A stretch of DNA of 64,000 nucleotides, taken from Doryteuthis pealeii. Lineage: Eukaryota; Mollusca; Cephalopoda; Myopsida; Loliginidae. A program made the translations under genes and the position numbers. This document shows positions 22,443 through 33,572 of this stretch, piece by piece. The stretch covers positions 121,882,526-121,946,525 of the forward strand of contig CM042147.1 of assembly GCA_023376005.1 (NCBI GenBank). Direction: 5' to 3'. The number at the start of each line of letters is the position of its first letter. The stretch's first letter is position 1. The notes beneath the pieces were generated by a model. It was not told the origin of the DNA and did no database searches. It saw only the letters and a list, made by a program, of their open reading frames with translations.

Positions 22443-23053
22443 TCTTCTTATTATAATGGAGATTGTGTGTTTGTCTGTCTGTAACCAAAACTAAATCACT
22501 ACTCAAGTCACAATTCCCTTAGTTATTGACGTCACATTCACAATGAATTTATTTTTATTTAAACCTCAATTATTGATAAAATTCTCATACCTTATTAATA
22601 CTGTTGGATTATTCTACATACTAATGACATGCAAGTATATTTTATATCAACAAAATAGCAGTTTACAGTGTGAACGAGAAGGCTAATTTGCATATTGATA
22701 TTAAGAATTTGATTTTAATAAATATATGCTTAGTATTATTGATTTCTTATTGTTTGGTTTTATCTTAAGGAATATGCGCAAAAATCTCGGGGATAAATCT
22801 TAAAAGAAATCCATAAACAAGAGGAAAGAACTGTGATTTTATTAAATACTTCATAATCTAACTAAATAAATAAATTCAGAAAAATAAAAGATGGGAGTGA
22901 TGGAAAATGATGGAAGAGTTAGATTTAAAGCTGTTCTATTTTTCGATTACACCCCCTCAGTTTATCATTTTCTAAATAGTTTCTAATTTGATACAATATT
23001 TTATTACATCAAAACCTAAATACTTGCACCCGAAGGATGCATATATTTGCTAG
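22443..23053 (+). mobile_element. Non-autonomous Helitron-like element (611 bp)
   Basis: It starts A|TCTTCTTATTATAATGG and carries GTCTGTCTGTAACCAAAACT near the 5' end. It ends with the hairpin GCACCC-GAA-GGATGC, nine bases (ATATATTTG), then CTAG|T. The ends match 11567-11975; the middle is longer and AT-rich. No protein domain. Confidence 0.75.
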
Positions 23054-23177
23054 TTCTTATAATGGTAATTCTGCCTTGGATCAAAACATCACTGCCAAGG
23101 TTCAAGGCTTTCCTACGTTTTTTTTTTAAGCTGGGATCAAAATATAGTATTTATTCTTCCTCCTTATCCTAATATAT

Positions 23178-23568
23178 ATAAAATGATAATAGGGAAGTGT
23201 GTGGTGTAATGGTTAAAGTCATGGGAAATGGACTCATCGCCACGAGTTCAAATCCTAGACATGGTAATTGCATTTCACTTAGTGCTAATACCCTTGGTTA
23301 GGCAACTGGTCTAGGAGAAGGAACACTGAATTCAAACCTGTTGAACTCCACTTAAGAAATTGACCTGCTTGGTAAATATCTATTATACTAAAGTTGAGAT
23401 TATCAACTTTCATTTCCTAAAGGATTTTTTTCTATTTATGTTATGGACACAATATTTATACTTAGATATTCCTTGGTTTTAGGACAATTCAGTTTAATTG
23501 GTTTTAATTAGCCGTAATTAGCAATTAAGTCAACAACAGACTAATCCCTGTCTAACATTATACATAAC
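23178..23568 (+). mobile_element. SINE family F, plus copy
   Basis: A box in GTGTGGTGTAATGGTTAAAG and B box in CGAGTTCAAATCCTAGAC. The body ends in an AT-rich TAATTAGCAATTAAGTCAAC segment. Inverted copy of 20671-21083. Confidence 0.85.
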
Positions 23569-23569
23569 T

Positions 23570-24900
23570 CTCTTATTCCCCTCTATATGCCAGTTAAGGG
23601 GAGTGGAAGAGTAATGTAATAGTTTTATTACTAAAAAAATCAGCAGTCACACGTCCACCCCTAAATCTCGGTAGATTCGCCCCTTTTCTTTCTCCAGACC
23701 ACAGAGAATAAATTTTGTTTTGTTTTAATAAAACAAAAAAGTTCTTTATACACTCTCAACTAAAATTAAAATCATGCTTTAAAATAGATTTTTTAAATTA
23801 CTTTAATTATTAATTTATAGAGTCAAATTCGGAATAGATGTCTGATTTAACATGATTATTAAACTTACTTGAGACAATCATTTGTGCAATCTCCTACGTG
23901 TTCAATCCATAAACCAACTTCAAATTTAGGATTATCTGATCTAACAAAAAAGGTAATACATTAGCTCGACGGAGCTACCCTTGCCACCTATCTAAGTTGG
24001 GCCGGAAATTCGCCTGATGCTGGCTCGCTAAAACATAGCGTAAATTAGGGCAGGTGGCCGGGGCAACATTAAATCAAAATTACCAAAATATATTCCGTAA
24101 TTCACAATTTCAATATTATAAATAAAACAAACAAGTAACTTGTTTTTCATTTTCTTTTAATTTTATGTTGTACACTGAAGCGAATTGAGTAAGATAAAAT
24201 GGGACAAATAAAAAAAATCTACGATTAAGTGACACCAGATAATATGGATTTACAATTTTGCATTGCATCTTGAGCAATTTGGACGGTCTCATATTTAACC
24301 AGAGGGTGTTGCAGGATGATAATGGACGGAAGATTTAGGAATACACACGACTTTCCTCTCCGACCCAAACAACTACGGGAGTGAATGAGCTCTGATGATG
24401 ATTTTTGTAAAATCGAAATATTGATCAGTATCAGCTATGATTATATTATAAATTGTTTTCTTCTTTAACAGCATTGTGTGATGTTTTCATTCCACCTTTT
24501 CTTACTCATATATATATATATATATATATACATGGGTGCCATATTGCGTGTATAAGCTACGGCAATTCTGCCTAGGATCAAAACATCCCAGTACTTCTGC
24601 CGAAGATCAAGGCACTGCTATAGGTTTTTTGAGCTGCAATCCAAATATAGTATTTATTTCTCCTTGCCATAGCATTCTCAGTCCATCAGTTGTTATTGTG
24701 CAACATTGAAAAATTTGCACCTTAATCTGTTCAACTCACAATTCCTCACATATTTCTGGTCCAATCTTAAGAATATCTATATGGCTGGAAAGAAAATAAT
24801 CTTTCTAAATATATAATTTGTGGTTAAATCAAACTTAATGGACCTAAATTCCACCATCGTATATCACCTCTACGAAAAGAAAAAAAAAAAAAAAAATCAG
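23570..24900. other. No protein gene recognised
   Basis: AT-rich DNA with a (TA)n at about 24508-24530 and a hammerhead-like motif at 24388-24436. About 24550-24660 resembles 23055-23150 (AATTCTGCC..GGATCAAAACATC), a short dispersed repeat. Confidence 0.5.
24388..24436 (+). ncRNA. Hammerhead-ribozyme-like fold
   Basis: Stem I AGCU (24388-24391) pairs with AGCU (24433-24436). CUGAUGA is at 24392-24398. Stem II GAUUUU/AAAAUC has a 3-nt loop, GAA is at 24415-24417, and the stem III strand AUAUUG pairs with CAGUAU. C at 24432 is position 17. One extra U (24399) between CUGAUGA and stem II departs from the strict consensus and may weaken activity. Confidence 0.5.
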
Positions 24901-24951
24901 GGAATGAACTGAATTTCTCTGAATGTTTGAGATGAGGCTTGATAATTAGTA

Positions 24952-25190
24952 TTATCTGTGTTATTCAGACTATTGTCCTCATCTTCATTGTTAGTGGAAT
25001 GAGAACAGGATACCCCTGTGGACTGAATAAAGGGTTAGGTTCAAAGTTCCATGATGGCTCCCGAGTTTGAAAAGAAGGTTCCAGAGTCCGACAAGAAATA
25101 CCTGAAGAAGACCGGAGGGAATATTGGCCGAAACGTTGTACAGATAACAATGAAGATGAGGACAATAGTCCGAATAATGCAGATAATATT
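24952..25190 (+). mobile_element. SINE family B, 5'-truncated, in foldback form
   Basis: Outer arms 24952-24992 and 25147-25190 are inverted copies (AACAATGAAGATGAGGACAA). Inside is the SINE-B body and CCTGAAGAAGACC...GGCCGAAACGTTGTAC at 25101-25137. Confidence 0.8.
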
Positions 25191-25260
25191 AACGGAATTT
25201 AATGAAATTTTCAGTGTTGATATATTAATGAATAAAAGATATAATGCACCAGTTATTTCA

Positions 25261-25407
25261 TTTAAAAACTTTTACATTTTTTCAGGTCAGTTAACTTTGA
25301 ACCATGTATCTTTGAGAATCTGCGTTATGCCTTTGAGGCATAACGCAGATTCTCAAAGATATGTGGTTCAAAGTTAACTGACCTGAAAAAATGTAAAAGT
25401 CTTTAAA
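25261..25407. repeat. Near-perfect palindrome, ~72-bp arms, 3-nt spacer
   Basis: The arms meet at GCCT-TTG-AGGC (25329-25339) and extend outward through TCTGCGTTATGCC and TCAGTTAACTTTGAACCA with only a few mismatches. Possibly a very young foldback element, or a local inverted duplication. Confidence 0.9.
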
Positions 25408-25432
25408 TTTTATAATTCTAGTGTTTTAATAT

Positions 25433-25692
25433 GGCTTGGGCTAGGTTAGCTCAGTCGGTAGAGCGTTTGGCTAGAAATCACAACGTTCCTAGTTCAATAC
25501 CGGTCCTCACCAACTCAGCGTATGAGTAGCATAGGGATCTGTGCAGTAAAGTAAGGAGCTGATGGTAGGTGTGGTGCTCCACCTCAGATGCTAAAAAACA
25601 ATCTCCTTGGTCTAGCGCAATTGAAAAGGGGATAGACTCCCTCGCTGACTGGCTGATACCGACTTTAGGCCACCCCGTCGACTTTACTTACA
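25433..25692 (+). mobile_element. tRNA-derived SINE, family A
   Basis: Head GGGCTAGGTTAGCTCAGTCG; ends CACCCCGTCGACTTTACTTA. It inserted just right of the palindrome. Confidence 0.93.
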
Positions 25693-26046
25693 TTACTGTA
25701 GAAATTTAATTCTCAGTGATAACAATTGTTCTGAAGTAGACTTGTTCTATGGATCACTAAAATATCACCTTGGACCCCAATCAGTATTTTATTGTGTGTG
25801 TGGCCCCCCAGTAATGCTTCATGAGCCCTTGGATGAAAACCCCTGCTGTATAGAGTTCCCTTGCTCCAAGGTTACTTTCTTCATCCGGCTGAGTATTCTG
25901 ACAAAGGTTTTATCAAAAATCCATACAGTTCCCTTGGAAGAGATTGTCAAAACTAGGCGGATATTTTGGCTAAGAAAACAAACCAGAAGAAAAATGAACA
26001 ATTTTTTGAGTCTATTAACAAGTGGGTATTTGCCTCATACCCCACT

Positions 26047-26330
26047 TGTATGGGCTGGGCACAAGGCCTCGTTTTAATGTGGGCCTACCCACAAGCCGAA
26101 GCTCATGGGTGGGAAAGAACAAAGATTGTGTCGATCCCTTCAGCATTCCCCCTCAAGGGGGGCGCCTCAAGCGCTGGGCAATAAACCCAGCCCTGCCTCC
26201 AAGGGGGCAGGTATTGCCTGTGGGGTTAGCCCCCTGGGATCGATGCTATTAATTCAAACACACCGATCCAGTGGCCGAAGCACACCGGACCCCGTCCCGA
26301 AGGACGGGTTGGAAATGTGGTGACAATACA
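26047..26330 (+). repeat. Interspersed repeat family J
   Basis: GC-richer unit with GCACAAGGCCTCGTTTTAAT, CATTCCCCCTCAAGGGG and GCAATAAACCCAGCCCTG. Other copies: 48795-49045 (-) and 55437-55640 (+). The overlapping short frames are not conserved between copies. Confidence 0.8.
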
Positions 26331-26479
26331 GTCAGTAAAGAAGTCCATATCACAAATCCATGTTCATAAATCCAAAAGGATAGAATGAAGAAAAAACAAA
26401 TGAAAACAAAAAAAAACACAAGTCACAATTTTCAAATAAGGAAATATAAACAAAATATTTGGGAATGCATTTTGGTTGA

Positions 26480-26485
26480 TTTATT
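26480..26485 (-). promoter_or_regulatory. Polyadenylation signal of the MIF gene
   Basis: AATAAA on the minus strand, about 95 nt downstream of the MIF stop codon. Confidence 0.6.
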
Positions 26486-26579
26486 GCAATAAAAGATAGA
26501 AATTTTAATTTTTTTAAAAAGTGTTTTTTTTTTATCTTCTGGAGATCAGTGATTAAAACTGCATTTCTTCTTCCCCGTC

Positions 26580-26643
26580 TTAGAAAGTACTTCCATTGTA
26601 GCCGACATTACTTGGGGCAAGATCCTCAAATTTGATATAAAAT
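26580..26643 (-). CDS. MIF-family protein, coding exon 3
   Basis: 64 nt, starting after acceptor CTTTTGACAG and ending at TAA (26580-26582). The first base completes the Arg94 codon begun in exon 2 (CG|A). It encodes FYIKFEDL...NVGYNGSTF, the final beta strands of the fold. It keeps Tyr96, the NVG turn and the terminal Phe114, which line the tautomerase pocket and trimer interface. Asn98 of mammalian MIF is Lys here and Trp109 is Tyr. The vertebrate C-terminal Ala is absent, giving 114 residues. Confidence 0.95.
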
Positions 26644-26861
26644 CTGTCAAAAGAATAAAAATAAATTAATAAAAAACAAAAATCATTGACTCCAGTATAT
26701 TTGGAGTGTGTCAAAAGTGTATATATATATATATATAGTGTGTGTGTGTGTGTGTGTGATTAAGCACTAATTTAATAAGGTGAGGGGATAAGTTATAAAA
26801 TCGGGGTCCTTTTTTTTTTATCATATTATAAATCAAAATTATGGTAGATTCCACAATTTTT

Positions 26862-26907
26862 CTTAGGTTTTTTTGTTGTGTATCAATTTATAATATGGTA
26901 AAACAAA

Positions 26908-26966
<59 letters not shown>

Positions 26967-27018
26967 GGTCTTTGTTTTACCATATTATAAATTGATACAC
27001 AACAAAAAAAAACTAAGA
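26862..27018. repeat. Foldback with (AT)27 core
   Basis: Inverted arms (TTGTGTATCAATTTATAATA and complement) surround (AT)n at 26911-26964. Confidence 0.9.
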
Positions 27019-27099
27019 AATACATTTGGACATTGTTGGTGAGACGAGCGTGATACAGTTGGGAGAGTGTTTAGACTGAAGACTGTCGATTGGAAGAAC

Positions 27100-27790
27100 A
27101 TTGCGTCAGACTTGACTGTGACCCCCACCCCCGAGATTACTGTCATTCCTGATTAGAGTAATGATATGGAAGGGGTACTCAACATTCCCCAGAGCTCCAG
27201 AACTGGAACCTAACTATTAGATAGAATTAAACGTCATACCCAGGACACTAAAACCCTCGGCCACTGCACTAGGGTCGGGACAATCATATAGGTGCTAGCT
27301 AGGGCTTGACGTGACCAGCCGATTGATCAGCGGGGGCCTCTCCGACTGTCTTTCTGTCTGTCTAGCCTATGTAAAGGGTGGAGTGTTGCATGTCATGGAC
27401 GGCTCACCCACCATCCTTAAGCATCATAGGTTATCACCCACGGTCAACAAGTGGCCCCATTGGGGGTGGTTCTTATCCCTCTGCTGAGGTGCAGTCGGTA
27501 TATTCTAAAGCCCCAGTCGACAGAACTGAGGGTACAGCAAGATTGGGTTGGATAAAAAATTTACTGTCCACAGATGGCATGTCGTCAAGCAACCACCTTG
27601 TTCTCTGAAACTACACTTTTTTTAGTGAAGAGTTAATTGTTCGTTAGGGGAGATAACTCTCCCCTAAGAGTAATCATAACTATATTTTTGATGTTCCATT
27701 GCAGTTTTATTTTTAATCACTTTTGAAGAATGTTGGCATTAAATAACCCATAAGGAGTTGATAAGTCCTTAAATAAACCAAACCGAACCT
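27100..27790 (+). repeat. Repeat family D, long copy
   Basis: Parallels the minus-strand copy at 40605-41215: AATCATATAGGTGCTAG, GTGACCAGCCGATTGATCAG, GGCCCCATTGGGGG. It ends with GGCATTAAATAACCC and an AAACCAAACCGAACC tail. Class uncertain (LINE 3' end or long SINE). Confidence 0.75.
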
Positions 27791-27824
27791 TTCTTTGTCA
27801 AAATCATTTTACAGGTGATATATC

Positions 27825-28570
27825 CGGGTTAAGGGATATATTCTGAAGTTGGTATTTGGTATATTATCGCAGTAGTAATTGGTACGTCGAATAGCAATTC
27901 ATCTTCCGAGCTGTCGTGGGGTAGTCTGGCGAGTAAGCTTAGGTTGTAGGTATAGGTATAGGTGCCTGTACCAACACAGTGTCGACTATTTATATTATAT
28001 ACTGTATCAATTGACAGCGCTGGTGTGTAGTATGCTGGATTAAAAACCAACACAGGTATACAAAAGAAAGCTGGACTTTATTTTCTTTCCTCGGTTGGCA
28101 TGGATGAAAGGAGGTGTGAGACATGATAGCGCCGGCTTGGATGAGTGGTGAAATGAATGGTAGTTATAACAAGTCTCTTCTTCGGAGAGTCGACAGGAGC
28201 GATTGAACTTAGTGGCTACCGTCACTTTTTCAATTTTTACCCAGCATGCTCTGGTCTATTCAAATTACACCGGAACTGTACGGCGTGACCTGCAATCCTA
28301 GATTTGTCACCAGTCAATAGGAAGTCCTTTGTCATCCTGCTATTGTTGTTTTTCCGGACAGTTCGTTTGACCCGGTCAGCAATAAGCCTCAGATCTTAAT
28401 CACTCTTCCTCTTTTTCTATCCAGACTTCTGTCAGGAACATCCTTTGTTTCCCAATTTCTTTGTCTTTTTGAATTTCTTTTCGCGCCAAAAGAATTGAAA
28501 CAATAGTTAATCTGCAACATTTATACATGACACTGTCCAATCAGATTATAGTGAGGGGTACCAAGGTATT
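27825..28570 (-). mobile_element. LTR-retrotransposon-like remnant
   Basis: Minus-strand TATAAATGTTG near 28520, AATAAA near 28085 and GTTGGTTTTTAATCC follow one another as in an LTR. Shares CTATAATCTGATTGGAC and GACACTGTGTTGGT with 43395-43690 (+). Boundaries not determined. Confidence 0.5.
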
Positions 28571-29240
28571 TACATATTCATTATATCAACAGATTACAAG
28601 TTATGAAATATTCTCATATGTCAAAGTAAATTACAGAACATTCTATTTGAAAATGAAGGTGTCACCACGGATGGCATACAAAAAAATTATTCATGGCTAA
28701 ATGTGCTAAAATGAGTTTAGGGGCTAGAACTTTCCTGTGCCTTGGGGACAGGAAGTAGGGAAAGTAACGTCCCTTGTCAGGTTGAGTGAAGGACCCGCTT
28801 TACCGGTTCGGTACCAACCAGTGAGCCTCGTAGTAGCGAGCTCTTGTCTCAGTCCCCTGTGCCTGAAGGAAATCCCCCTCAGTGAGGAAGTAACAACCGA
28901 AGACTCAACCTGAGCACCCCCCTCAACGAGGGAGATTAAAGAACTGTAAGTACTGCCTCTAAGTACTTGCTATATCGTTATCTGTTGTGTTTACTTGCTA
29001 ATGAAATAGGTTAAATGTACGTGTGCTTTCCCTTTCGTCATTTCATATCTGTGCACCTATATTTTATTCCCCATAGCCTGTAACAGCTATTCCTACAATG
29101 AGCGATACTGCAGTTTTTATTTTGCCATTAAAAATAACTACTGTGGTTATTTTTTAAATTATTGCACCAAATAAAAATCTATTTACTTGCTATTTGATGA
29201 TATAAGTTTGACTAATACAATGTTTTGCAGTGAACAAAAG
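28570..29240. other. Intronic sequence, nothing recognised
   Basis: Includes a GC-richer patch (28730-28960) with no conserved frame that I can identify. Confidence 0.5.
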
Positions 29241-29243
29241 GAT

Positions 29244-29440
29244 TGGACCATATTACCTTTTCAATTTCGTATCATTAGGTAATTTTTTTCATTTACACCA
29301 TCAATATCTGGTTCTTGGTTAGGGGTTAGGGGTTCTAACTCTAACCCCTAACAAACAACCGGATATTGACGGTGTAAATGAAAAAAATGACCTAATGACA
29401 TGAAATTGAAAAGGGGTGCCTTAAGGTAATAATGGTCCAA
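29244..29440. mobile_element. Foldback MITE
   Basis: Ends TTGGACCATATTACCTTTTC and the inverted copy near 29440; arms about 85 bp around GTTAGGGGTTAGGGGTT. No coding sequence. Confidence 0.85.
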
Positions 29441-29951
29441 AGGATTTTACTGTAAGAAGTATGTCTAAAAACTCAAATTCTGATGTTTTGGCCATGAGTA
29501 TGCATTGCTATTACAAATCAGTGTTGGATTGTCTTCCCTTGGATCTGGAAGAGTTATCTTCCCTCTCGTTTCTTATTCTCACGACCAGGTGTTTTTCTGC
29601 ATTCAGGAAGCGCCAGATTCAAGATCTCTCTTTTCTCCTCCTTCTTGGACTGGACAACATGGGTTAGACATTTGTGTCTACACCCCATCCTCATGGGGGC
29701 CTCTATCCCCCACGTACGGACTAAGTCAGTAAGTGACTCTAACCTTATGGACTATCCATAACTATATCTTTTATATATACATGTAGGTAACTATTGTTTA
29801 TGTTCTTATTGTACCTTGTGCCTTACATGTATTTCTTGTATATGTGATAAATGTCTCCATGTGCTTTTATTAAAGTCCATTATTTTATGTTCTACACTCG
29901 AGTCAGAGTTGTTTTGTTCTTATTATAACTTTGAAACTTACATTAGTATTA

Positions 29952-30270
29952 TTTGTATTATTCAGACTATTGTCCTCATCTTCATTGTTATCTGTACAAC
30001 GTTTCGGCCGATGTGCCCTCTGGCCTTCTTCAGGTATTTCGTGTTGTAATCAGGAGCCATCACGGAACTTTGAACCTAACCCTTTATTCAGTCCACGGGG
30101 GTATCCTGTTCTCATTCCACTAACCATAGATGGGGTAGAGGTGTTAAGCTGTGTTAATTATTATTCTACGTTACTGCTGCTCTTAACCAGGATTGAACCT
30201 GCAATCTAAAGATAACTGTCACTTAGAACTGTCTTAACTTAACTCCTTTTTCCACTAGGCTATATGTCCA
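29952..30270 (-). mobile_element. SINE family B with hammerhead-like tail
   Basis: On the minus strand: an A-box-like TAGCCTAGTGGAAAAAGG, the B box GCAGGTTCAATCCTGG, and a body with GAACAGGATACCCCCGTGG. The tail is CCTGAAGAAGGCC (30021-30034), then CGGCCGAAACGTTGTAC (29996-30010). Best head-to-tail copy of the family. Confidence 0.85.
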
Positions 30271-30394
30271 ATCGTTTTTTTTGTTTTTTTTTGTCTTGAC
30301 ACTAGACACTTCTTTTTGTATGACAACTTTTGGTATGTCTGGTTTTAATGTCTGTGCAATTCCGACTTTGATCCAAAAATAAAAACCAACTTAC

Positions 30395-30567
30395 CGATCT
30401 TTAGCAATTCCAAGTGTCTCAGAAATGAAACTTGCAATCACAGAAGAATGATCCTTGTTCACGTCTGGTCCGAGTTTGCCAATGCTGCATACCGTGATGG
30501 AAGCACAGGGGTCTGTACTGCCACCATGACTCATCATGGTATCAGGGAAGACACAGACTGCAATATA
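30395..30567 (-). CDS. MIF-family protein, coding exon 2
   Basis: 173 nt, the same length as exon 2 of human MIF. Acceptor TGCCTTTCAG, donor CG|GTAAGT, phase 0 in and phase 2 out. It encodes residues 37-93 plus two bases of Arg94: YIAVCVFPD, SHGGSTDPCASITVCSIGKL and a C-terminal helix. The conserved GG-(S/T)-(T/D)-P-C and SIGK motifs are characteristic of MIF. Cys57 is present, but the second cysteine of the mammalian CXXC (Cys60) is Ile, so thiol-oxidoreductase activity of the CXXC type is unlikely. Confidence 0.96.
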
Positions 30568-30699
30568 CTGAAAGGCACAAAAAAATGGTCTAAATTAGAT
30601 TTAATTAGCAAGATCTGTGGATATACCACAGTATGATAATTTAACTATTACAACGTTTGATATGTATATTCATGAGCTATTGTAAAATCGTTCAATATA

Positions 30700-30873
30700 G
30701 CAATTCATAGCCCACATGACTTGAGGAAACCTATTTTCACGCTCAGAGTTGCTGAGGCATGGAATAAACTGCCTGCATCTGTTGTAGGCTGCCGAAACAC
30801 TGCATCTTTCAAAACCTCCATGTATTTCGACAAAACTATACCTGATATCTCCTTATACTTTACAAAATCGTAA
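30700..30873 (+). pseudogene. LINE reverse-transcriptase C-terminal remnant
   Basis: An open stretch from about 30709 to TAA 30871-30873 reads PIFTLRVAEAWNKLPASVV and then FKTSMYFDK. This matches the conserved tail 'FSLRVVNLWNSLP..VV...SFK' of LINE polyproteins (CR1/L2/Jockey-like). Only the end is left, antisense within MIF intron 1. Confidence 0.7.
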
Positions 30874-31984
30874 ATTAAAAATTGTGAAATTTTGAGAAAG
30901 GGCGATAACTCAATCTATGAGTTGCCTCCCTTGTTACCGGTACCTAATTGTATTGGATTCTAGAAAATGTTAAATTCAAGAGAACATTTTCTAAAATAAT
31001 CAAAATAAATTTATCGATCGATCGAGAGAATATACAGTGTTCTCCATGGGTTCTCAACGGTCCGGAAATGTAATAGAGTTGATATTTTTTATAAGTACTG
31101 GTTGGAATGCCTTTTAAAATATCTCAAAAGCAGTTCATTTCCGATGATTGGTTGTTATGAGAAAGTAGTCTTAGAATATCACTATCGAGATAAGAGCATA
31201 AAATGATAGTAGGAGACGAGACTGTACTAGTAATATAGGGACGTCCAATCTGACGTGTAAAATGTACCCTCCTATATTTAACACAATCAAACTTGAATAA
31301 AGTTAATATTATCTTCAAAATTTTTGGACCATTCAAAAGAAGAAATATTAAAATAAAAAAATTACCGATGATTTAAAAAATATATTTTCAGTTTACGGAA
31401 ATAATGAAAATTACGAACGAAAACAATATTTACATTTTTGCACCATTAAATCAATTGAAATTTAACGTAGCCAAAAAGAAGTTATGATTACCAGCTATTT
31501 TAAAAATTCTATGAAAAATCAATTAAGAGTCAAATTTTCACGAAAATTTCGATACTTATCCACCTGTTGATGAAATTATGTTTGAAATAGATTATTCCTA
31601 AAATATGTTAGGGGAAATTTTTTATGAGGTCTCCTCCCACTCCATTTCATTTTATGAAATATGAAAAAATGAGGCGATAAAAAACGATCTGTAAATTGTT
31701 TCTATAAAGATAAGAGTCTGAATAATTATATCAGAAGATTTTTATAAGCTTTTATACGTGATTTATTTTAGTAAAAAAAAAAAAAACATGAATTCTGAAT
31801 TCTACTAAAAAATGTCAATCTTTTTCAAACTTATATTTACCATTTTAATTGAATTGTAAAAAAGAAAAAAAAAGAAAAGAAAGAAAAAAAGAAAGAAAAA
31901 GAAAAAAAGAAAAAAAAAAAAAAACAAAGAAATTTTTTCAGCCCCCCCCCCAAAAAAAAAAAACAACATTACTCTTATTCATTA

Positions 31985-32100
31985 ACCTTAGCAGTTGCAC
32001 AAGGCCAGAAATATTGGGTACCTACTGAGAACTGAACTCACTAACAATGGTTTGACAATCTAACTTGCTAACAATTACAGCATGTGAGGTGCCCAATGTA
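31985..32100 (-). repeat. SINE family G fragment
   Basis: The minus strand contains GTTAGTGAGTTCAGTTCTCA with a B-box-like core and ATTTCTGGCCTTGTGC. Confidence 0.6.
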
Positions 32101-32131
32101 AGAATTTATTTACAAAGCGCAGCATACGCAC

Positions 32132-32193
32132 ATTAATTTTGCGCTCTGCGGTAATATATAAATTTGTACATTACCGCAGAGCGCAAATTAATT
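32132..32193. repeat. Hairpin with 24-bp arms
   Basis: ATTAATTTTGCGCTCTGCGG and its inverted copy are separated by about 14 nt. No pol III or coding signal. Confidence 0.85.
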
Positions 32194-32479
32194 GAAATGT
32201 TCCTTGTTGCATTTAGTCTAATAGAGGTTTCATCTCTCATTTCAGCACCGAAGTAATATTATTTGTTATGACTACTTGGTCGACTCCACTTTTTTCCTCT
32301 CTTCTCACAAAAGAAAAAGTAACTTTACACAGAAGATATGATGAACTGAACTAATTAATATAATTAAAATTTAGTTAATTAATTCATCCGATAGTTTCCA
32401 AAAATGTCCTCTTAAATTCTTTTTGTTACCATTTATCTGAAATCATCCAAATTAATCTTAATTCTTTTACGCTATTGAT

Positions 32480-32488
32480 TGCTGATTT

Positions 32489-32525
<37 letters not shown>

Positions 32526-33470
32526 AGCAATAAAAATTAAAAAAAATCTAATTCGTTAATAAATTAACTTAGTTTTTGAAATCTGCATTGACAGTAAGTT
32601 TCCAGCCCAAGGAGAAATTAATTTTTTTTTTCTTAAATAAAACCTAAATCTCAAACAAAAAGCAAAATGTACATATTTTGTAAGCATTATTTTGAAATCT
32701 ATACAGGACCAATTCGCTCATATATATTTATTTACTTTTAAATAAAGAAAAGAATTAAAGAACAATGGTTGAATTATAAATTCAATCATTATAAAATTAT
32801 TTTGCATCCAATGTACGTAAAAATAAATGAAAATAAAAATGTTGAATTAGATAATGATAAACAAGTTGCCCGTTTCATTTTAATGAAAAAAGGAAGGTAA
32901 ATTTAAAGTTATAGTAATAAAAAAAAAAGAAAAGAATTTTGAGATAACAATAAATAAGTCAATAAAAACAAACACTTAGAAATTTAATATTAAAAAATAA
33001 ACAAAAATAAAAATAAAAAAACAACACCTTATATTGTTTAATTATTTTTGCCAGTGCGTGACAGTGACAAGAATACTATTTCATTTACCTTGATATGATA
33101 TTCTAATTATAGTAATAAATAAATCAACCTACATTGTTTAATGCTGTTTTTTCTTCTTGTGTATGTGTGTGTGTGTGTGATTTATTGTTTTTGTATTTTT
33201 GTTTTTTCAATAGTCCGGCATTCGGAGGACACAATTGACTGTTAATGATTATTTTGTCGTATTCACTGTTTTCATTTGCTTTTAGTTTTTATTTTACGCG
33301 CAAAAAAAAAAAAAAGTAAAAAAAGATGACCTACTAAAAAACAGTGACGAAGAGAAGAAAAAAAAAAAGCAATATAAACGTTTTAAAAAAAGCCTCATTT
33401 ACGTGATAAAACGAAAACAATAAAGAAAAAGGCTAAAAATAAAAACGAGACAAGAAAAACTACAAAAGGG
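32480..33470. other. A-rich intronic DNA
   Basis: Long poly(A) at 32492-32523 and many A-runs, a (TG)n at 33165-33179. No gene seen. Confidence 0.6.
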
Positions 33471-33572
33471 TTAACAAACAAAAGGAATAGAGGTCCTATA
33501 AGGGAGACGTAGGGGGGTAAAAGAAAAAGACAATTTTTCAAAATGATTACGATATGACTTAATGTTTCTTAC

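Larger units (their letters stand above)
26644..30394 (-). other. MIF intron 2 (3,751 bp)
   Basis: Donor GTAAGTTGG, acceptor TTTTGACAG. It contains an (AT)n-centred foldback (26862-27018), a long family-D copy (27100-27790), LTR-like sequence (27825-28570), a foldback (29244-29440) and a SINE-B copy (29952-30270). Confidence 0.92.
30568..33572 (-). other. MIF intron 1 (3,005 bp)
   Basis: Donor GTAAGAAAC, acceptor CTTTCAG. Very AT-rich with long A-runs. Holds a LINE tail (30700-30873, opposite strand), a SINE-G fragment (31985-32100) and a hairpin (32132-32193). Confidence 0.92.
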
